DNA of 64,000 nucleotides from Rhizobium sp. BG4 (GTDB taxonomy: Bacteria > Pseudomonadota > Alphaproteobacteria > Rhizobiales > Rhizobiaceae). Made by a program: the position numbers and the translations under genes. This document shows, in pieces, positions 16,857 through 26,021 of this stretch (positions are counted from its first letter, which is position 1; each line of letters begins with the position of its first letter). The notes below the pieces were generated by a model that worked only from the letters and a program-made list of their open reading frames with translations, was not told the DNA's origin and made no database searches. The stretch is taken from contig NZ_CP044125.1 in the NCBI RefSeq assembly GCF_016864575.1, positions 1,178,001 to 1,242,000 on the forward strand, read 5' to 3'.

Positions 16857-17977
16857 TGCAGTACGAGCTCCGCCTGCAGAGCGCCTGCAGATTTGATGCC
16901 CTGAAGGATGGCGATGATGCCGTCAGGCTTGACGCCGATATTGTTCAGGCCGGCGACGAGCGTTCTGAGATCGGGCCCCTGCAATATCGCGACACGGCCA
17001 CCGGTTTTCTGCGCGGCGATATCCGTCTGCGGCTGGACCGCCGTCTGCCCCTTGGAGAAGGGCAATGGCTGGATGACCTGCGGCGTCTCGGTGACCTGCA
17101 CGGTCAGCGTTCCGTAGCTGACGGCCACAGGCGAGACGCGGACATCCGCGCCGATGACGATGGTGCCGGTGCGCTCGTTGACGACGACCTTGGCCGGCGT
17201 GTCGGTCTCGACGATGAGATTTTCGATATCGGCCATCAGGCGCGTGAGATCGGCTTCGCGCGGCTTCTGGACGATGACTTCCTGGGCGTCCTTGGCTTCG
17301 GCAACCGGGCCGCCGAACCGCGAGGATGCATAGCCGTTGACGACGTCGGCGATGCGCACGGCCGTCGAGAAGTCGGGGTTGCGCAGCTGCAGCACGAGAT
17401 TGACGGAATCCTTGAAGCGCGAGGGAAGCTCGCGCTCGATGATCGCGCCGCCGGGCACGCGGCCGGCGGTGGTCACACCTTCGGTCACGCTTGCGGCCGC
17501 ACCCTGCGCCTGGAAGCCCGATACGACGACCGAGCCCTGAGCGACGGCGTAGATCTGGCCATCGGCGCCGGACAGCGAGGTCATGACCAGCGTACCGCCA
17601 CGGAGCGACGTGGCATCGCCAAGCGAGCTGACATTGACGTCGATGCGGCTGCCGGGGCTGGCGAACGGCGGCAGGTTGGCGGTGACCATGACGGCCGCCG
17701 TGTTCTTGGCGTTCGATTCACCGCCCTGCGTCGAGATGCCGAGGTTCTGCAGCATGGCGCGCATTGACTGCTCGGTGAAGGGCGAGGCGCGGAAACCGTC
17801 ACCGCTTCCCTGCAGACCGACGATCAAGCCGTAGCCGATCAGCTGGTTGTCGCGGCCGGCCTGCAGCGAGGCGATATCCTTGATGCGCGAGGCCATCTGC
17901 GCCGAGGCGGGCGTCACGCTTCCCATGCACATGGAAAGAGCCGCAAACGCGGCGATGATGCGAGAGACGATCTTCAT
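16853..17977 (-). CDS. flgI: Flagellar P-ring protein FlgI
   Basis: Periplasmic ring protein assembled around the rod in the peptidoglycan layer. It is 374 residues, with a signal peptide (FAALSMCMGSVTPASAQ). Family motifs are clear: RIKDIASLQAGRDNQLIGYG, GLVVGLQG-like at about 52-58, AAVMVTANLPPFASPGSR, GGTLVMTSLSGADGQIYA and the C-terminal GVKPDGIIAILQGIKSAGAL. It overlaps flgA and motE by 4 bp each. Confidence 0.96.
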   Translation of the reverse strand: MKIVSRIIAAFAALSMCMGSVTPASAQMASRIKDIASLQAGRDNQLIGYGLIVGLQGSGDGFRASPFTEQSMRAMLQNLGISTQGGESNAKNTAAVMVTANLPPFASPGSRIDVNVSSLGDATSLRGGTLVMTSLSGADGQIYAVAQGSVVVSGFQAQGAAASVTEGVTTAGRVPGGAIIERELPSRFKDSVNLVLQLRNPDFSTAVRIADVVNGYASSRFGGPVAEAKDAQEVIVQKPREADLTRLMADIENLIVETDTPAKVVVNERTGTIVIGADVRVSPVAVSYGTLTVQVTETPQVIQPLPFSKGQTAVQPQTDIAAQKTGGRVAILQGPDLRTLVAGLNNIGVKPDGIIAILQGIKSAGALQAELVLQ

Positions 17978-18456
17978 TTTGCCGCCACGTGAATGGTGCC
18001 GTCAGCGAGGACTGTACCGCTGATGATGACGCCCGAATCCATGTTGCGGGCGCGGATGACCTGACCGGTCGAGCCGTCTTCCAGCGGCGAACCGGCCGCC
18101 GAGATGGTCATGTTACCGATGTTGAAGACCAGCCGGATCTGCGAGCCGCGCGTCACCGTGTAGGGTTCGCGCAGCGCCGAGACGCTGATCGTGCGGCCTG
18201 GAAGCAGGGTGCGCTTCGAAATCATCCCCTGCACCTCGTCGATCGACTTTGCATAGCCGCCGGAGAGGTTCGGGTTGGTGACTTCGACTTCCTGGAGCTG
18301 GCCGGCAGCGATGGTTTCGCCGGGATAGATGATCGCGGTCGGAACGACTGCGTAACCCATGCTGGCGTTCGCCGCCGGGGTCACGAGGATCCCGGCATAA
18401 GCGATCGCAGCGAATGCCGTCAGAGCGACGGTATTTCTCGCCCGGCGAAACATCAT
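17974..18456 (-). CDS. flgA: Flagella basal body P-ring formation protein FlgA
   Basis: Periplasmic chaperone for FlgI. The protein has 160 residues with a signal peptide (about 1-32). An SAF-type domain shows YPGETIAAGQLQEVEV and the C-terminal VIRARNMDSGVIISGTVLADG motif. It lies 18 bp after flgG and overlaps flgI by 4 bp. It lacks the long N-terminal domain of enteric FlgA, as is usual in rhizobia. Confidence 0.93.
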   Translation of the reverse strand: MMFRRARNTVALTAFAAIAYAGILVTPAANASMGYAVVPTAIIYPGETIAAGQLQEVEVTNPNLSGGYAKSIDEVQGMISKRTLLPGRTISVSALREPYTVTRGSQIRLVFNIGNMTISAAGSPLEDGSTGQVIRARNMDSGVIISGTVLADGTIHVAAK

Positions 18457-18474
18457 GTTCGGCCCTTTCCTAGA

Positions 18475-19263
18475 TTACTTCAGGTTCTTGCTGACGATGG
18501 AGGCCATTTCGTCGGCAGTGGTGATGACCTTCGAGTTCATTTCATAGGCGCGCTGGGCAGAGATCAGGTCGGTGATTTCCTTCACCGGGTCGACGTTCGA
18601 CGATTCCAGGTAGCCCTGCTTCATGTAGCCATAGCCCTGCTCGTCGGGCGTGCCGACGACAGCTTCGCCGGATGCCGGCGTCTGCTGGAACAGGTTGTCG
18701 CCGATCGGCTGGAGACCGGCTTCGTTGACGAAGTCTGCGAGCGTCAGCTGGCCGAGCGTGGTCGGATCGGTCTGGCCGGCGAGAACGGCGGTCACTTCGC
18801 CGGAGCGGCTGACCGTCAGCTGCGTCGAGCCGGTCGGGATGGTGATGCCGGGAACGACGGTGTAGCCGTCGGCGGTAACCAGCTGGCCGGTCTCGTTCTT
18901 GTTGAAGGCGCCGGCGCGGGAATAGAGCGTCGTGCCGTCGGGCGCCTGGACCTGGAAGAAGCCGCGGCCGACGAGCGCGACGTCGAGGTCGTTGCCGGTC
19001 TGGCTGAGTTCGCCCTGGATGTGCAGGTTACGCACGGCCGAGGTCTGAACGCCGAGACCGATATTCGCGCCTTCCGGCACGATCGCCTGGTTGGCGCGGT
19101 TGGCAACGCCCTTGGCGCGCTCGGTCTGGTACAGAAGGTCGGTGAACTCGGCGCGGGCGCGCTTGAAACCGGTGGTGTTGATGTTCGCGATGTTGTTCGC
19201 GATGACTTCGAGGTTGGTCTGCTGGGCATCCATGCCCGTGGCCGCAATGGCAAGCGCTCTCAT
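18475..19263 (-). CDS. flgG: Flagellar distal rod protein FlgG
   Basis: Distal rod subunit, 262 residues, the family norm. N-terminal [20 protein letters not shown] and [20 protein letters not shown], central [12 protein letters not shown] and C-terminal [19 protein letters not shown] are all characteristic. It lies within the flgB-fliP operon, 18 bp after fliE. Confidence 0.97.
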   Translation of the reverse strand: MRALAIAATGMDAQQTNLEVIANNIANINTTGFKRARAEFTDLLYQTERAKGVANRANQAIVPEGANIGLGVQTSAVRNLHIQGELSQTGNDLDVALVGRGFFQVQAPDGTTLYSRAGAFNKNETGQLVTADGYTVVPGITIPTGSTQLTVSRSGEVTAVLAGQTDPTTLGQLTLADFVNEAGLQPIGDNLFQQTPASGEAVVGTPDEQGYGYMKQGYLESSNVDPVKEITDLISAQRAYEMNSKVITTADEMASIVSKNLK

Positions 19264-19281
19264 CGGTCCGTCCTTATCCGG

Positions 19282-19614
19282 TTACATCTGCATCTTGGTG
19301 ACGTCGAGGAAGGCCGAAACGACCTTGTCACGGATGGCAATTGCGGTTTGCAGCGTCTGTTCCGCCTGCAGCATGGAGTCGACGACCTCGCGGGTCGTCG
19401 CGGTGCCCTTGAGGCCGGCGAAGGACATGGATTCCGCGCCCTTTACCGAGTCTATGGCCTGGGTGGCCATGTTGCCCATAACGGAGGCGAAGCTCTGGTC
19501 TGCCTTTGCACTTTCGGCCGCCGAAGTGACCGAAGAGGAAGAATTCTCGCCAACGACGCTGCCGAGGCCGCGTGTGGAGGAAAGAGAACCGATGTTCTGT
19601 ACGTTGCTGATCAT
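19282..19614 (-). CDS. fliE: Flagellar hook-basal body protein FliE
   Basis: Links the MS ring to the rod. The length is 110 residues. The C-terminal FliE signature is present (MLQAEQTLQTAIAIRDKVVS, then FLDVTKMQM), preceded by a Ser/Ala-rich N-terminus. Its start overlaps the flgC stop by one base (TAATG), showing tight translational coupling. Confidence 0.95.
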   Translation of the reverse strand: MISNVQNIGSLSSTRGLGSVVGENSSSSVTSAAESAKADQSFASVMGNMATQAIDSVKGAESMSFAGLKGTATTREVVDSMLQAEQTLQTAIAIRDKVVSAFLDVTKMQM

Positions 19615-20030
19615 TACTGGCTCTTCAGGAGGTCGATGGTGGAGGAGATCAAGTCGCGGGTCTGCTTGATGGTCTGCAGATTGGCGTCATAGGATCGGTT
19701 GGCTTCGCGCATGTCGGCCATTTCGACCAGCATGTTGACGTTCGGCAGCTTCACCACGCCGCGCTCATCCGCTGCCGGATTGCTGGGGTCGTATTCAGTG
19801 GTGAATTCCGATTCGTCGACGCCGAGCTTCTTGACGTTGACGGTGGTCAAGCCGGCTGCACGGTCAACCTGTTCGCCGAAGGTAACGGTCTTGCGGCGGT
19901 AGGGATCGGCACCAGGCGTGTCGCCGGTCGAACGGGCGTTCGCGATGTTTTCCGAGACAATGCGCAGGCGAGTCGATTGAGCCTCAAGCCCCGACCCAGC
20001 AATCTTCATGGCTGCTGATAAAGGATCCAC
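19614..20030 (-). CDS. flgC: Flagellar proximal rod protein FlgC
   Basis: Proximal rod subunit, 138 residues. N-terminal [20 protein letters not shown] followed by [17 protein letters not shown] is the rod-protein signature. [20 protein letters not shown] and the C-terminal DLLKSQ complete the family pattern. It lies 4 bp after flgB. Confidence 0.96.
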   Translation of the reverse strand: MDPLSAAMKIAGSGLEAQSTRLRIVSENIANARSTGDTPGADPYRRKTVTFGEQVDRAAGLTTVNVKKLGVDESEFTTEYDPSNPAADERGVVKLPNVNMLVEMADMREANRSYDANLQTIKQTRDLISSTIDLLKSQ

Positions 20031-20034
20031 GATT

Positions 20035-20427
20035 TTACTTCCTTACGGTCATCAACATCATTCGATTAAAGGAGCCGACCAGCGAGGTGTTCAGCTCGTA
20101 TTGGCGTTTGATTTCGCCGGACTTGGAGAGTTCCTCGGCGAGACCGACGGTGTTGCCGGATTCCTGCACGCCGATCTCCTGATCGAGTGCGGCTTCCTTG
20201 ACGTCGATGTCGCCGCTGGTGCTGAAGTCATTGCCGCTGAAATGCGCAGGATTGGTGCGCGCCATGGCAACATCAGACTTGTCGAGAACCGATTGAAAGG
20301 GCGTGATGTCCTTCGCACGGTACTTCGGCGTGTTCGCATTCGCGATGTTGCCGGCCACAACCTCCTGACGGATCGTCAGCCATTCCGCCTGCCGCGAGGC
20401 CAAGTCGAAAAGTTGAATCGGTTGCAT
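20035..20427 (-). CDS. flgB: Flagellar proximal rod protein FlgB
   Basis: Rod subunit, 130 residues. Markers are [20 protein letters not shown] and the C-terminal [18 protein letters not shown]. It is the first gene of the operon flgB-flgC-fliE-flgG-flgA-flgI-motE-flgH-fliL-fliP. The 164-bp spacer upstream holds a terminator for the previous operon and presumably this operon's promoter. Confidence 0.95.
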   Translation of the reverse strand: MQPIQLFDLASRQAEWLTIRQEVVAGNIANANTPKYRAKDITPFQSVLDKSDVAMARTNPAHFSGNDFSTSGDIDVKEAALDQEIGVQESGNTVGLAEELSKSGEIKRQYELNTSLVGSFNRMMLMTVRK

Positions 20428-20538
20428 GGGAACTCTCCGTTTTTACTGAGACGACCCTAGGGCGGTAATCTTGCGTCAGACTTACGGAGAATTCGGCTTT
20501 TGCGGCCTGTTGCCGATCAGGCGCAGCACAAACGGAAA

Positions 20539-20557
20539 GGCCCGGAAAACCGGGGCC
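20539..20557 (-). terminator. Hairpin between the flgF-fliI-orf and flgB operons
   Basis: GGCCCCGG-TTTT-CCGGGCC on the minus strand (one bulged base), followed by TTTCCGTTTG, lies 34 bp after the stop of the 20592 gene. A probable intrinsic terminator. Confidence 0.65.
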
Positions 20558-20591
20558 GTGAAGCATTCCATTCAGCTCGAGAGGCTGGCGT

Positions 20592-21143
20592 TTACTGGTA
20601 GATGTCGCCCTTGGAGGTGACGATCACCCATTTGCCGTCGCGCTGCTCGATCGTCGCCAGGCGGCTTTCGTCGGGAAGCACCGAACCGACGCGCACGACA
20701 TACATGCCCGAGGGGTCTTCGATCAGCGCCCGGCCGTTTGCGACATGCAGGAGCTTGAAGCCGGAGCTCGCCGGGAATGGCTGGTCTTCCGGGACCAGGC
20801 CCTTGTCGATTTCCTTGCCGACGCTCGAGACCGTTGCTGTCGTCAGCGGGTCGATCGGCGGTTCCGGCTTGTTCTTGACTTCGTTCTTGTTGACCATCGC
20901 CAGCGGCGACACGCTGAAGACATTGCGGGCCGGCCAGTCCGGCAGGTCGCGGGTGCGGTCGCCCTGGGCGATATTGAGGCTGAACTTGTCCTCGTTGAAG
21001 AAGACGTACCAAGGGAAGATCGCGGCAGCGCCGGCGAGCGCGAGACCGGTCACGGTCAGCACGCGGTCGAGCATCAGCGACTTGCGCTTCTCATCGGATT
21101 TCAGCGGAGCAATGCGCTCGTCGTCGTCTTCAAACCCGGTCAC
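20592..21143 (-). CDS. Conserved flagellar-cluster membrane protein, PilP/GspC-like C-terminus
   Basis: A 183-residue protein of no recognised name. A charged cytoplasmic N-terminus (about 1-27) is followed by one membrane helix (about 29-49, VLTVTGLALAGAAAIFPWYV) and a periplasmic part. The last 50 residues (ALIEDPSGMYVVRVGSVLP then LATIEQRDGKWVIVTSKGD) resemble by eye the small beta domain of PilP/GspC proteins. It begins 2 bp after fliI and is therefore translated with the export ATPase. A homologue at this place is expected in other rhizobial flagellar clusters. A scaffold role is only a guess. Confidence 0.75.
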   Translation of the reverse strand: MTGFEDDDERIAPLKSDEKRKSLMLDRVLTVTGLALAGAAAIFPWYVFFNEDKFSLNIAQGDRTRDLPDWPARNVFSVSPLAMVNKNEVKNKPEPPIDPLTTATVSSVGKEIDKGLVPEDQPFPASSGFKLLHVANGRALIEDPSGMYVVRVGSVLPDESRLATIEQRDGKWVIVTSKGDIYQ

Positions 21144-21145
21144 GT

Positions 21146-22540
21146 CTAACCTCTTTTGGGTGCAGGCTGGTTGGGCGGGGCTGCCCCAGCCTTGAGCGCA
21201 GCCGCGAGATCAGCAAAGGCATCTGCCGACGCCGATTCGCCCGGCGACTGTTTCAAAACATCGTAAATAATTGGTACCTGCTTGACCGCCATGTCCAAAT
21301 CCGGGTCAGCACCCGGGCGGTAACCGCCGATCAGGCGAAGGTCGCGCGTCTCTTCAAAACGGTGGATCAGCGACTTCAGGCGCGAGACCAGCTTCTCCTG
21401 ATCCGGCGTCCAGGCCTTGCGGGCGAGACGCGAGATCGAGGCCAGCGGATCGATCGGCGGATAGCGCCCCTCTTCCGCCAGGCTGCGCTGCAGAACGAGG
21501 TGGCCGTCGAGAATACCGCGGGTGGAGTCGGCGATCGGATCGTTGTGATTGTCGCCATCGACGAGGATGGAGATGATCGCGGTGATCGTGCCCGTGCCTT
21601 CGGGGCCCGGACCGGCGCGCTCCAGAAGACGCGGCAATTCGGTGAAGACCGAGGCCGGATAGCCGCGGGCGATCGGCGGCTCACCGGACGCCGTCGCGAC
21701 CTCGCGGATGGCGTGGGCGAAGCGGGTGACGCTGTCGACGATCAGCAGGACGTTCTGGCCCTGGTCGCGGAAATATTCGGCGATCGTTACCGCCGTCAGC
21801 GGCGCCATCTTGCGCAGCATCGGGCTTTCATCGCTGGTGGCGACGACGGCGATCGACTTTTTCATGTTTTCACCGAGCGTATCCTCGATGAATTCGCGCA
21901 CTTCACGGCCGCGTTCGCCGACCAGCGCAATCACCACCTTGTCGAAGGCATCGGCCATGGCGAGCATCGACAAGAGCGTCGACTTGCCGACGCCGGAGCC
22001 GGCGAAGATGCCGAGGCGCTGGCCGTGGCAGAGCGGCGAGAAGATATCGACGGCGCGAACGCCCGTCTTGAAGCCCTTGTCGACGCGGCGGCGTGTCATC
22101 GACGGCGGGGCGGTATTGGAGATCGAACGGCGATCGAGACCTTCGACAACCGGGCCTAGGCCATCGATCGGCTCGCAGAGCGAGTTGATCGTGCGGCCGC
22201 ACCAGCTTTCGGAGGGCGAAATGCGGAAGGCGCCCTTGCGAATAACCGTGTCGTGGATGCCGATCGGCTCACCGGGCTCGATGGGGCAGACATAGGCGAG
22301 ATCCGGCTCGACGCGAACGACTTCGCCGAGATGGATACCTGTTGCCGACTTGTGGGCGACGAATTCGCCGAGGCGGACATGCCGGGAAAGGCCTGTCACG
22401 GTGTAGTGGCCCGCCGCGATCGTCTGCACATGACCGCCATGGGCGACGGAGAATTCCGGCTTGCTGTAGCGGTCGACGAGCGATGCGAGGTGGCCAAGCT
22501 TCGGCGAAAGCGCGCCTTCGGTGAGCGGTGTCTGGCTCAT
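21146..22540 (-). CDS. fliI: Flagellum-specific ATPase FliI
   Basis: Hexameric ATPase that unfolds and delivers substrates to the flagellar export gate. The 464-residue protein has Walker A AGSGVGKST (180-188), Walker B NVLLIVDSVTRFAHA, and the arginine-finger region near the C-terminal third (DGHLVLQRSLAEEGRYPPID). It lies 17 bp after flgF with GGAAGGG before the ATG. The likely FliH partner is the gene at 6651. Confidence 0.96.
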   Translation of the reverse strand: MSQTPLTEGALSPKLGHLASLVDRYSKPEFSVAHGGHVQTIAAGHYTVTGLSRHVRLGEFVAHKSATGIHLGEVVRVEPDLAYVCPIEPGEPIGIHDTVIRKGAFRISPSESWCGRTINSLCEPIDGLGPVVEGLDRRSISNTAPPSMTRRRVDKGFKTGVRAVDIFSPLCHGQRLGIFAGSGVGKSTLLSMLAMADAFDKVVIALVGERGREVREFIEDTLGENMKKSIAVVATSDESPMLRKMAPLTAVTIAEYFRDQGQNVLLIVDSVTRFAHAIREVATASGEPPIARGYPASVFTELPRLLERAGPGPEGTGTITAIISILVDGDNHNDPIADSTRGILDGHLVLQRSLAEEGRYPPIDPLASISRLARKAWTPDQEKLVSRLKSLIHRFEETRDLRLIGGYRPGADPDLDMAVKQVPIIYDVLKQSPGESASADAFADLAAALKAGAAPPNQPAPKRG

Positions 22541-22557
22541 GTCTCAGACCCTTCCGC

Positions 22558-23292
22558 TTAGCGGCTGCCGCCCAGCGTCTTGATCGCTTCGCCGAAGGAG
22601 TTTTCGCTATCCGTCGTCAGCGAGGCGATGCTTTCGAAGGCGCGGTTGACTTCGATCAGCTGGGTGATTTCGCGCATGGCGTTGACGTTGGAGTTTTCGA
22701 GATAACCCTGCTCGACGCCGATATTGAAGCGGTCGGTGACGGTGCGCGGCGTTTCCGTGGTCATGACGCCGCTGTTTTCGTAGCGGAGATAGCCCTTGGA
22801 GATATCGGCTTCGAAGAGGCCGATGGAGCCAACCTGGCGACCGCCCTGATAGATATTGCCGTCAGCGCCGACCTTCGGCTCGCCGCCAGCCGTGTTGAGA
22901 ATGATCGGCGCGCCGCCGGCGTCGAGGACCGGATAGCCGCGAACCGACACGAGCTCGCCCGTATCCTTCATAGTGAAGCGGCCGTCCTTGGTGAGGACCT
23001 GACCGGCCGGAGTATCGAGCGAGAACCAGGCGTCGCCCTTGATCGCGAAATCCAGCATGTTGCCGGTGTGCTGCAGTTCGCCCGTCTCGTTGGAGAGATA
23101 GTCGTTGCCCTGCGAAACGAAGGCGACCTTGGCGTTCAGCTTGTTGTCGGTATTGCTGAGGATCTGGTTGAACTTCACTTCCGTGCCGCGGAAGCCCGTC
23201 GTGTTCACGTTTGCCATGTTGTCCGCGATGGTCGTCAAACGCTTTTCAAGTGCCATCTGTGACGACAGAGAAACATAAAGACCGGACTGCAT
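22558..23292 (-). CDS. flgF: Flagellar proximal rod protein FlgF
   Basis: Rod subunit of 244 residues from MQSGLYVSLSSQMALEKRL (ATG 23292, AGGAG 8 nt upstream). It contains NMANVNTTGFRGTEVKFNQ, LDFAIKGDAWFSLDTP and the C-terminal VNAMREITQLIEVNRAFES. A longer in-frame extension upstream lacks rod-protein features and is not used. First gene of the operon flgF-fliI-orf, divergent from motA. Confidence 0.95.
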   Translation of the reverse strand: MQSGLYVSLSSQMALEKRLTTIADNMANVNTTGFRGTEVKFNQILSNTDNKLNAKVAFVSQGNDYLSNETGELQHTGNMLDFAIKGDAWFSLDTPAGQVLTKDGRFTMKDTGELVSVRGYPVLDAGGAPIILNTAGGEPKVGADGNIYQGGRQVGSIGLFEADISKGYLRYENSGVMTTETPRTVTDRFNIGVEQGYLENSNVNAMREITQLIEVNRAFESIASLTTDSENSFGEAIKTLGGSR

Positions 23293-23540
23293 CGGGGTAA
23301 GCTCCTGGCATTGGCGATGAACGGGACGAAAGCCGGGTTCCTTGTCGTTCGACGACGGCTTCCGCTGAGGCGGCATCTCAGAAACGGGCGAGATTCGCCC
23401 ATTCGTCATCTCCAATTTGACGGCAATTCCTTGTGCGAAGCTGGCACGCAGAAAACCGGTTTCTGCGGCCTGCCGTCAGCCTGACGCAAGCCAGCAACCC
23501 TATCCCTTCCGGTGAAAATAACGATCAGGTGTGACTGACG
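23293..23540. promoter_or_regulatory. Divergent promoter region flgF / motA
   Basis: A 248-bp spacer from which flgF-fliI-orf (minus) and motA-fliM-fliN-fliG (plus) diverge. No conserved promoter consensus could be assigned by eye. Confidence 0.4.
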
Positions 23541-24413
23541 ATGAATATCATTATCGGATTTGTGATTACGCTCGGCTGCATCATCGGCAGCTTCATGGCC
23601 ATGGGTGGCCATCTCGAGGCACTATTTCAGCCGTTCGAGCTCGTTATCATCGGCGGCGCCGGTCTCGGCAGCTTCATCATGGGTAACCCGATGAAGGTGG
23701 TGAAGGACTCGGGCAAGGCGCTCGGCGAAGCCTTCAAGCACACCGTTCCGAAGGAGCGCAACTATCTCGACACGCTCGGCGTTCTCTATTCGCTGATGCG
23801 CGACCTGCGCACCAAGTCGCGCAACGAGATCGAAGCGCATATCGACAATCCGGCCGAATCCTCGATCTTCCAGACCGCTCCGACGGTTCTGAAGAACAAG
23901 GAACTGACGGCCTTCATCTGCGACTACGTTCGCCTGATCATCATCGGCAATGCCCGCTCCCACGAGATCGAGGCGCTGATGGACGAAGAAATCAACACCA
24001 TCCTGCACGACAAGCTGAAGCCCTACCACGCCATCCAGACCATGGGTGACGCCTTCCCGGCTATCGGTATCGTCGCGGCCGTTCTCGGCGTTATCAAGGC
24101 CATGGCGCACATCAACGACTCGCCTGAAGTCCTCGGTCACCTGATCGGCTCGGCTCTCGTCGGCACCTTCCTCGGTATTCTTCTCTCTTACTGCGTCTGC
24201 TCGCCGATCTGCTCGCAGATCAAGATCGTTCGCTCCAAGCAGCACCGCCTCTACGTCATCGTGAAGCAGACGCTGCTGGCCTACATGAACGGCTCGGTAC
24301 CGCAGGTTGCTCTCGAATACGGCCGCAAGACGATCTCCGCTTACGAGCGTCCGTCGATCGACGCGGTCGAACAGGAAATGATGAACCCGGGTGGCGAGAA
24401 CAAGGCGGCCTAA
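23541..24413 (+). CDS. motA: Flagellar motor stator protein MotA
   Basis: Proton-conducting stator subunit, 290 residues. Four membrane segments lie at about 3-22, 33-50, 170-188 and 200-222. The conserved cytoplasmic loop carries charged residues for the rotor contact ([20 protein letters not shown]), and the last pair of helices follows the [18 protein letters not shown] signature. First gene of motA-fliM-fliN-fliG; the next ATG is 6 bp after the stop. Confidence 0.97.
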   Translation: MNIIIGFVITLGCIIGSFMAMGGHLEALFQPFELVIIGGAGLGSFIMGNPMKVVKDSGKALGEAFKHTVPKERNYLDTLGVLYSLMRDLRTKSRNEIEAHIDNPAESSIFQTAPTVLKNKELTAFICDYVRLIIIGNARSHEIEALMDEEINTILHDKLKPYHAIQTMGDAFPAIGIVAAVLGVIKAMAHINDSPEVLGHLIGSALVGTFLGILLSYCVCSPICSQIKIVRSKQHRLYVIVKQTLLAYMNGSVPQVALEYGRKTISAYERPSIDAVEQEMMNPGGENKAA

Positions 24414-24419
24414 GCGACC

Positions 24420-25361
24420 ATGAACAACGTTGCACTAGAGAATCCGGCAATGAATGCCGCACTGCTGGCCAAGCTTACTGGCCGTCTCGGCGACAAGGCT
24501 ACAATCGAAAAACTCTGTGCCGCATTCGCGGACGTCTACATCGAATTCATGCCGGACATGTTCAAGAGCGAGACCGGCCTCGACGTGACGATCGCCTATC
24601 TCGGCTGCGATTCCGGATACAAGAACGACCTGATTGCCGATCTCGGCGCCAACTCGACGCTGGTCGATGCGACGCTGCGCAACTGGTCCCAGGATATCAC
24701 GCTTGCCTGCGGCAACGGCTTCGTCATCACGCTGATGGAAAGCCTGCTGGGTGCGGCACCCGAAACGATCGAGCCGCCGGCCGACCGCCTGCTTTCGGCG
24801 ATCGAACTCGAACTTGCGGTCATGGTGTTCGACAAGATTGCCGGCGTGCTGCGCTCTGCGGTCAACGCGCCTGGTGGCTTCGAGCCTGCACTCGAACTGC
24901 CGCACGCGCTGGAGAACCGCCCGAAGCCTGCCGACGACAAGGCGGATGAATTTGGCGCGGCGATCAACATGTCGATCACGCTTGCCGGCATCACCTCGGA
25001 ATTCTCGCTGATCGTGCTGCAGCAGGCCCTGCTGAAGACGCAGATTTCGGCGCCGAAGGCGAAGAGCCAGGCCTCGAAGTCGGCCGCCTGGACGGAGCAG
25101 ATCAGCGAGCAGGTTCGCCGCTCGCAGGTGACGCTCGAAGCCAAGATCCGCCTGCAGGACCTGACGCTGCGCACGATCTCCAAGCTTGCCGCCGGCGATG
25201 TCATCCCTTTCCGCGATTCCGGCGATGTCCGGGTCGAGGTCAGCGCCAACAGCAAGGAATTGTATGTGTGCGAGTTTGGGCGTTCCGGCGAGAATTACAC
25301 GGTCCGGGTCAAGGATACGATGAGCTCGGACGACGAGCTGATCCGCCACTTAATGAATTAA
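24420..25361 (+). CDS. fliM: Flagellar motor switch protein FliM
   Basis: C-ring protein, 313 residues. A CheC-like middle domain and a C-terminal SpoA domain (about 225-310; LTLRTISKLAAGDVIPFRDS, ELYVCEFGRS) are visible. The N-terminus reads MNNVALENPAMNAALLAKL, without the canonical LSQ.EIDALL peptide that binds CheY-P in enterics. Rhizobial motors turn one way and change speed rather than direction, so a different CheY2 contact is plausible. It lies 6 bp after motA. Confidence 0.94.
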   Translation: MNNVALENPAMNAALLAKLTGRLGDKATIEKLCAAFADVYIEFMPDMFKSETGLDVTIAYLGCDSGYKNDLIADLGANSTLVDATLRNWSQDITLACGNGFVITLMESLLGAAPETIEPPADRLLSAIELELAVMVFDKIAGVLRSAVNAPGGFEPALELPHALENRPKPADDKADEFGAAINMSITLAGITSEFSLIVLQQALLKTQISAPKAKSQASKSAAWTEQISEQVRRSQVTLEAKIRLQDLTLRTISKLAAGDVIPFRDSGDVRVEVSANSKELYVCEFGRSGENYTVRVKDTMSSDDELIRHLMN

Positions 25362-25424
25362 TCGGTTCCCGCCATTTCGCTGCCACGGCAGCTTGAGGCA
25401 AGTTTCAACTGGAATAGTGATTTC

Positions 25425-25991
25425 ATGGCTACGAAGAAAACACAGCAGAACGACGATCTGTCATTGGAGCTTCCGGGCAACGAGGCTGACCTCGATCAGG
25501 CGATCGATGATCTTCGCGGTGTCCTGAAGCAGGATTCCGAAGGCGGTCTCCCGGAATTCGGCGGCGACGCCGATGCATTCAGCACCGGTACCGACCTTTC
25601 GACCTTCGGCGACTTCGGTGGTGACGACGATGCCGGTGCGGCCTTTGGCGGCGGTGACTTCGGCGGCAGCTCGGATTTCGGTGATACCGGTTTCCAGGCA
25701 GGCTCCGGCGAACCTGCTCCGCTCGGCAGCGCGCTGTCTTCGAATTTCGAACTGATCATGGACATTCCGATCGACGTCCAGATCATGCTCGGCAGCAGCC
25801 GCATGCAGGTTTCCGGCCTGATGAACCTCAACGAGGGCGCCACGATCGCGCTCGACAAGAGGATCGGCGAGCCGGTAGATATCATGGTGAATGGCCGCAA
25901 GATTGCACGCGGCGAAATCACCGTTCTGGAAAATGACGACACGCGTTTCGGCGTAAAACTGATAGAAGTTTTAAGTACCAAAAAAGCCTGA
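25425..25991 (+). CDS. fliN: Flagellar motor switch protein FliN
   Basis: C-ring protein, 188 residues, longer than the about 137 of E. coli because of an acidic, Gly/Phe/Asp-rich N-terminal region (about 45-95). The C-terminal SpoA domain is typical ([46 protein letters not shown]). A 63-bp spacer separates it from fliM. Confidence 0.95.
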   Translation: MATKKTQQNDDLSLELPGNEADLDQAIDDLRGVLKQDSEGGLPEFGGDADAFSTGTDLSTFGDFGGDDDAGAAFGGGDFGGSSDFGDTGFQAGSGEPAPLGSALSSNFELIMDIPIDVQIMLGSSRMQVSGLMNLNEGATIALDKRIGEPVDIMVNGRKIARGEITVLENDDTRFGVKLIEVLSTKKA

Positions 25992-26021
25992 TCCCGGTTT
26001 TAGGGACGGAGAGGTTAGACC

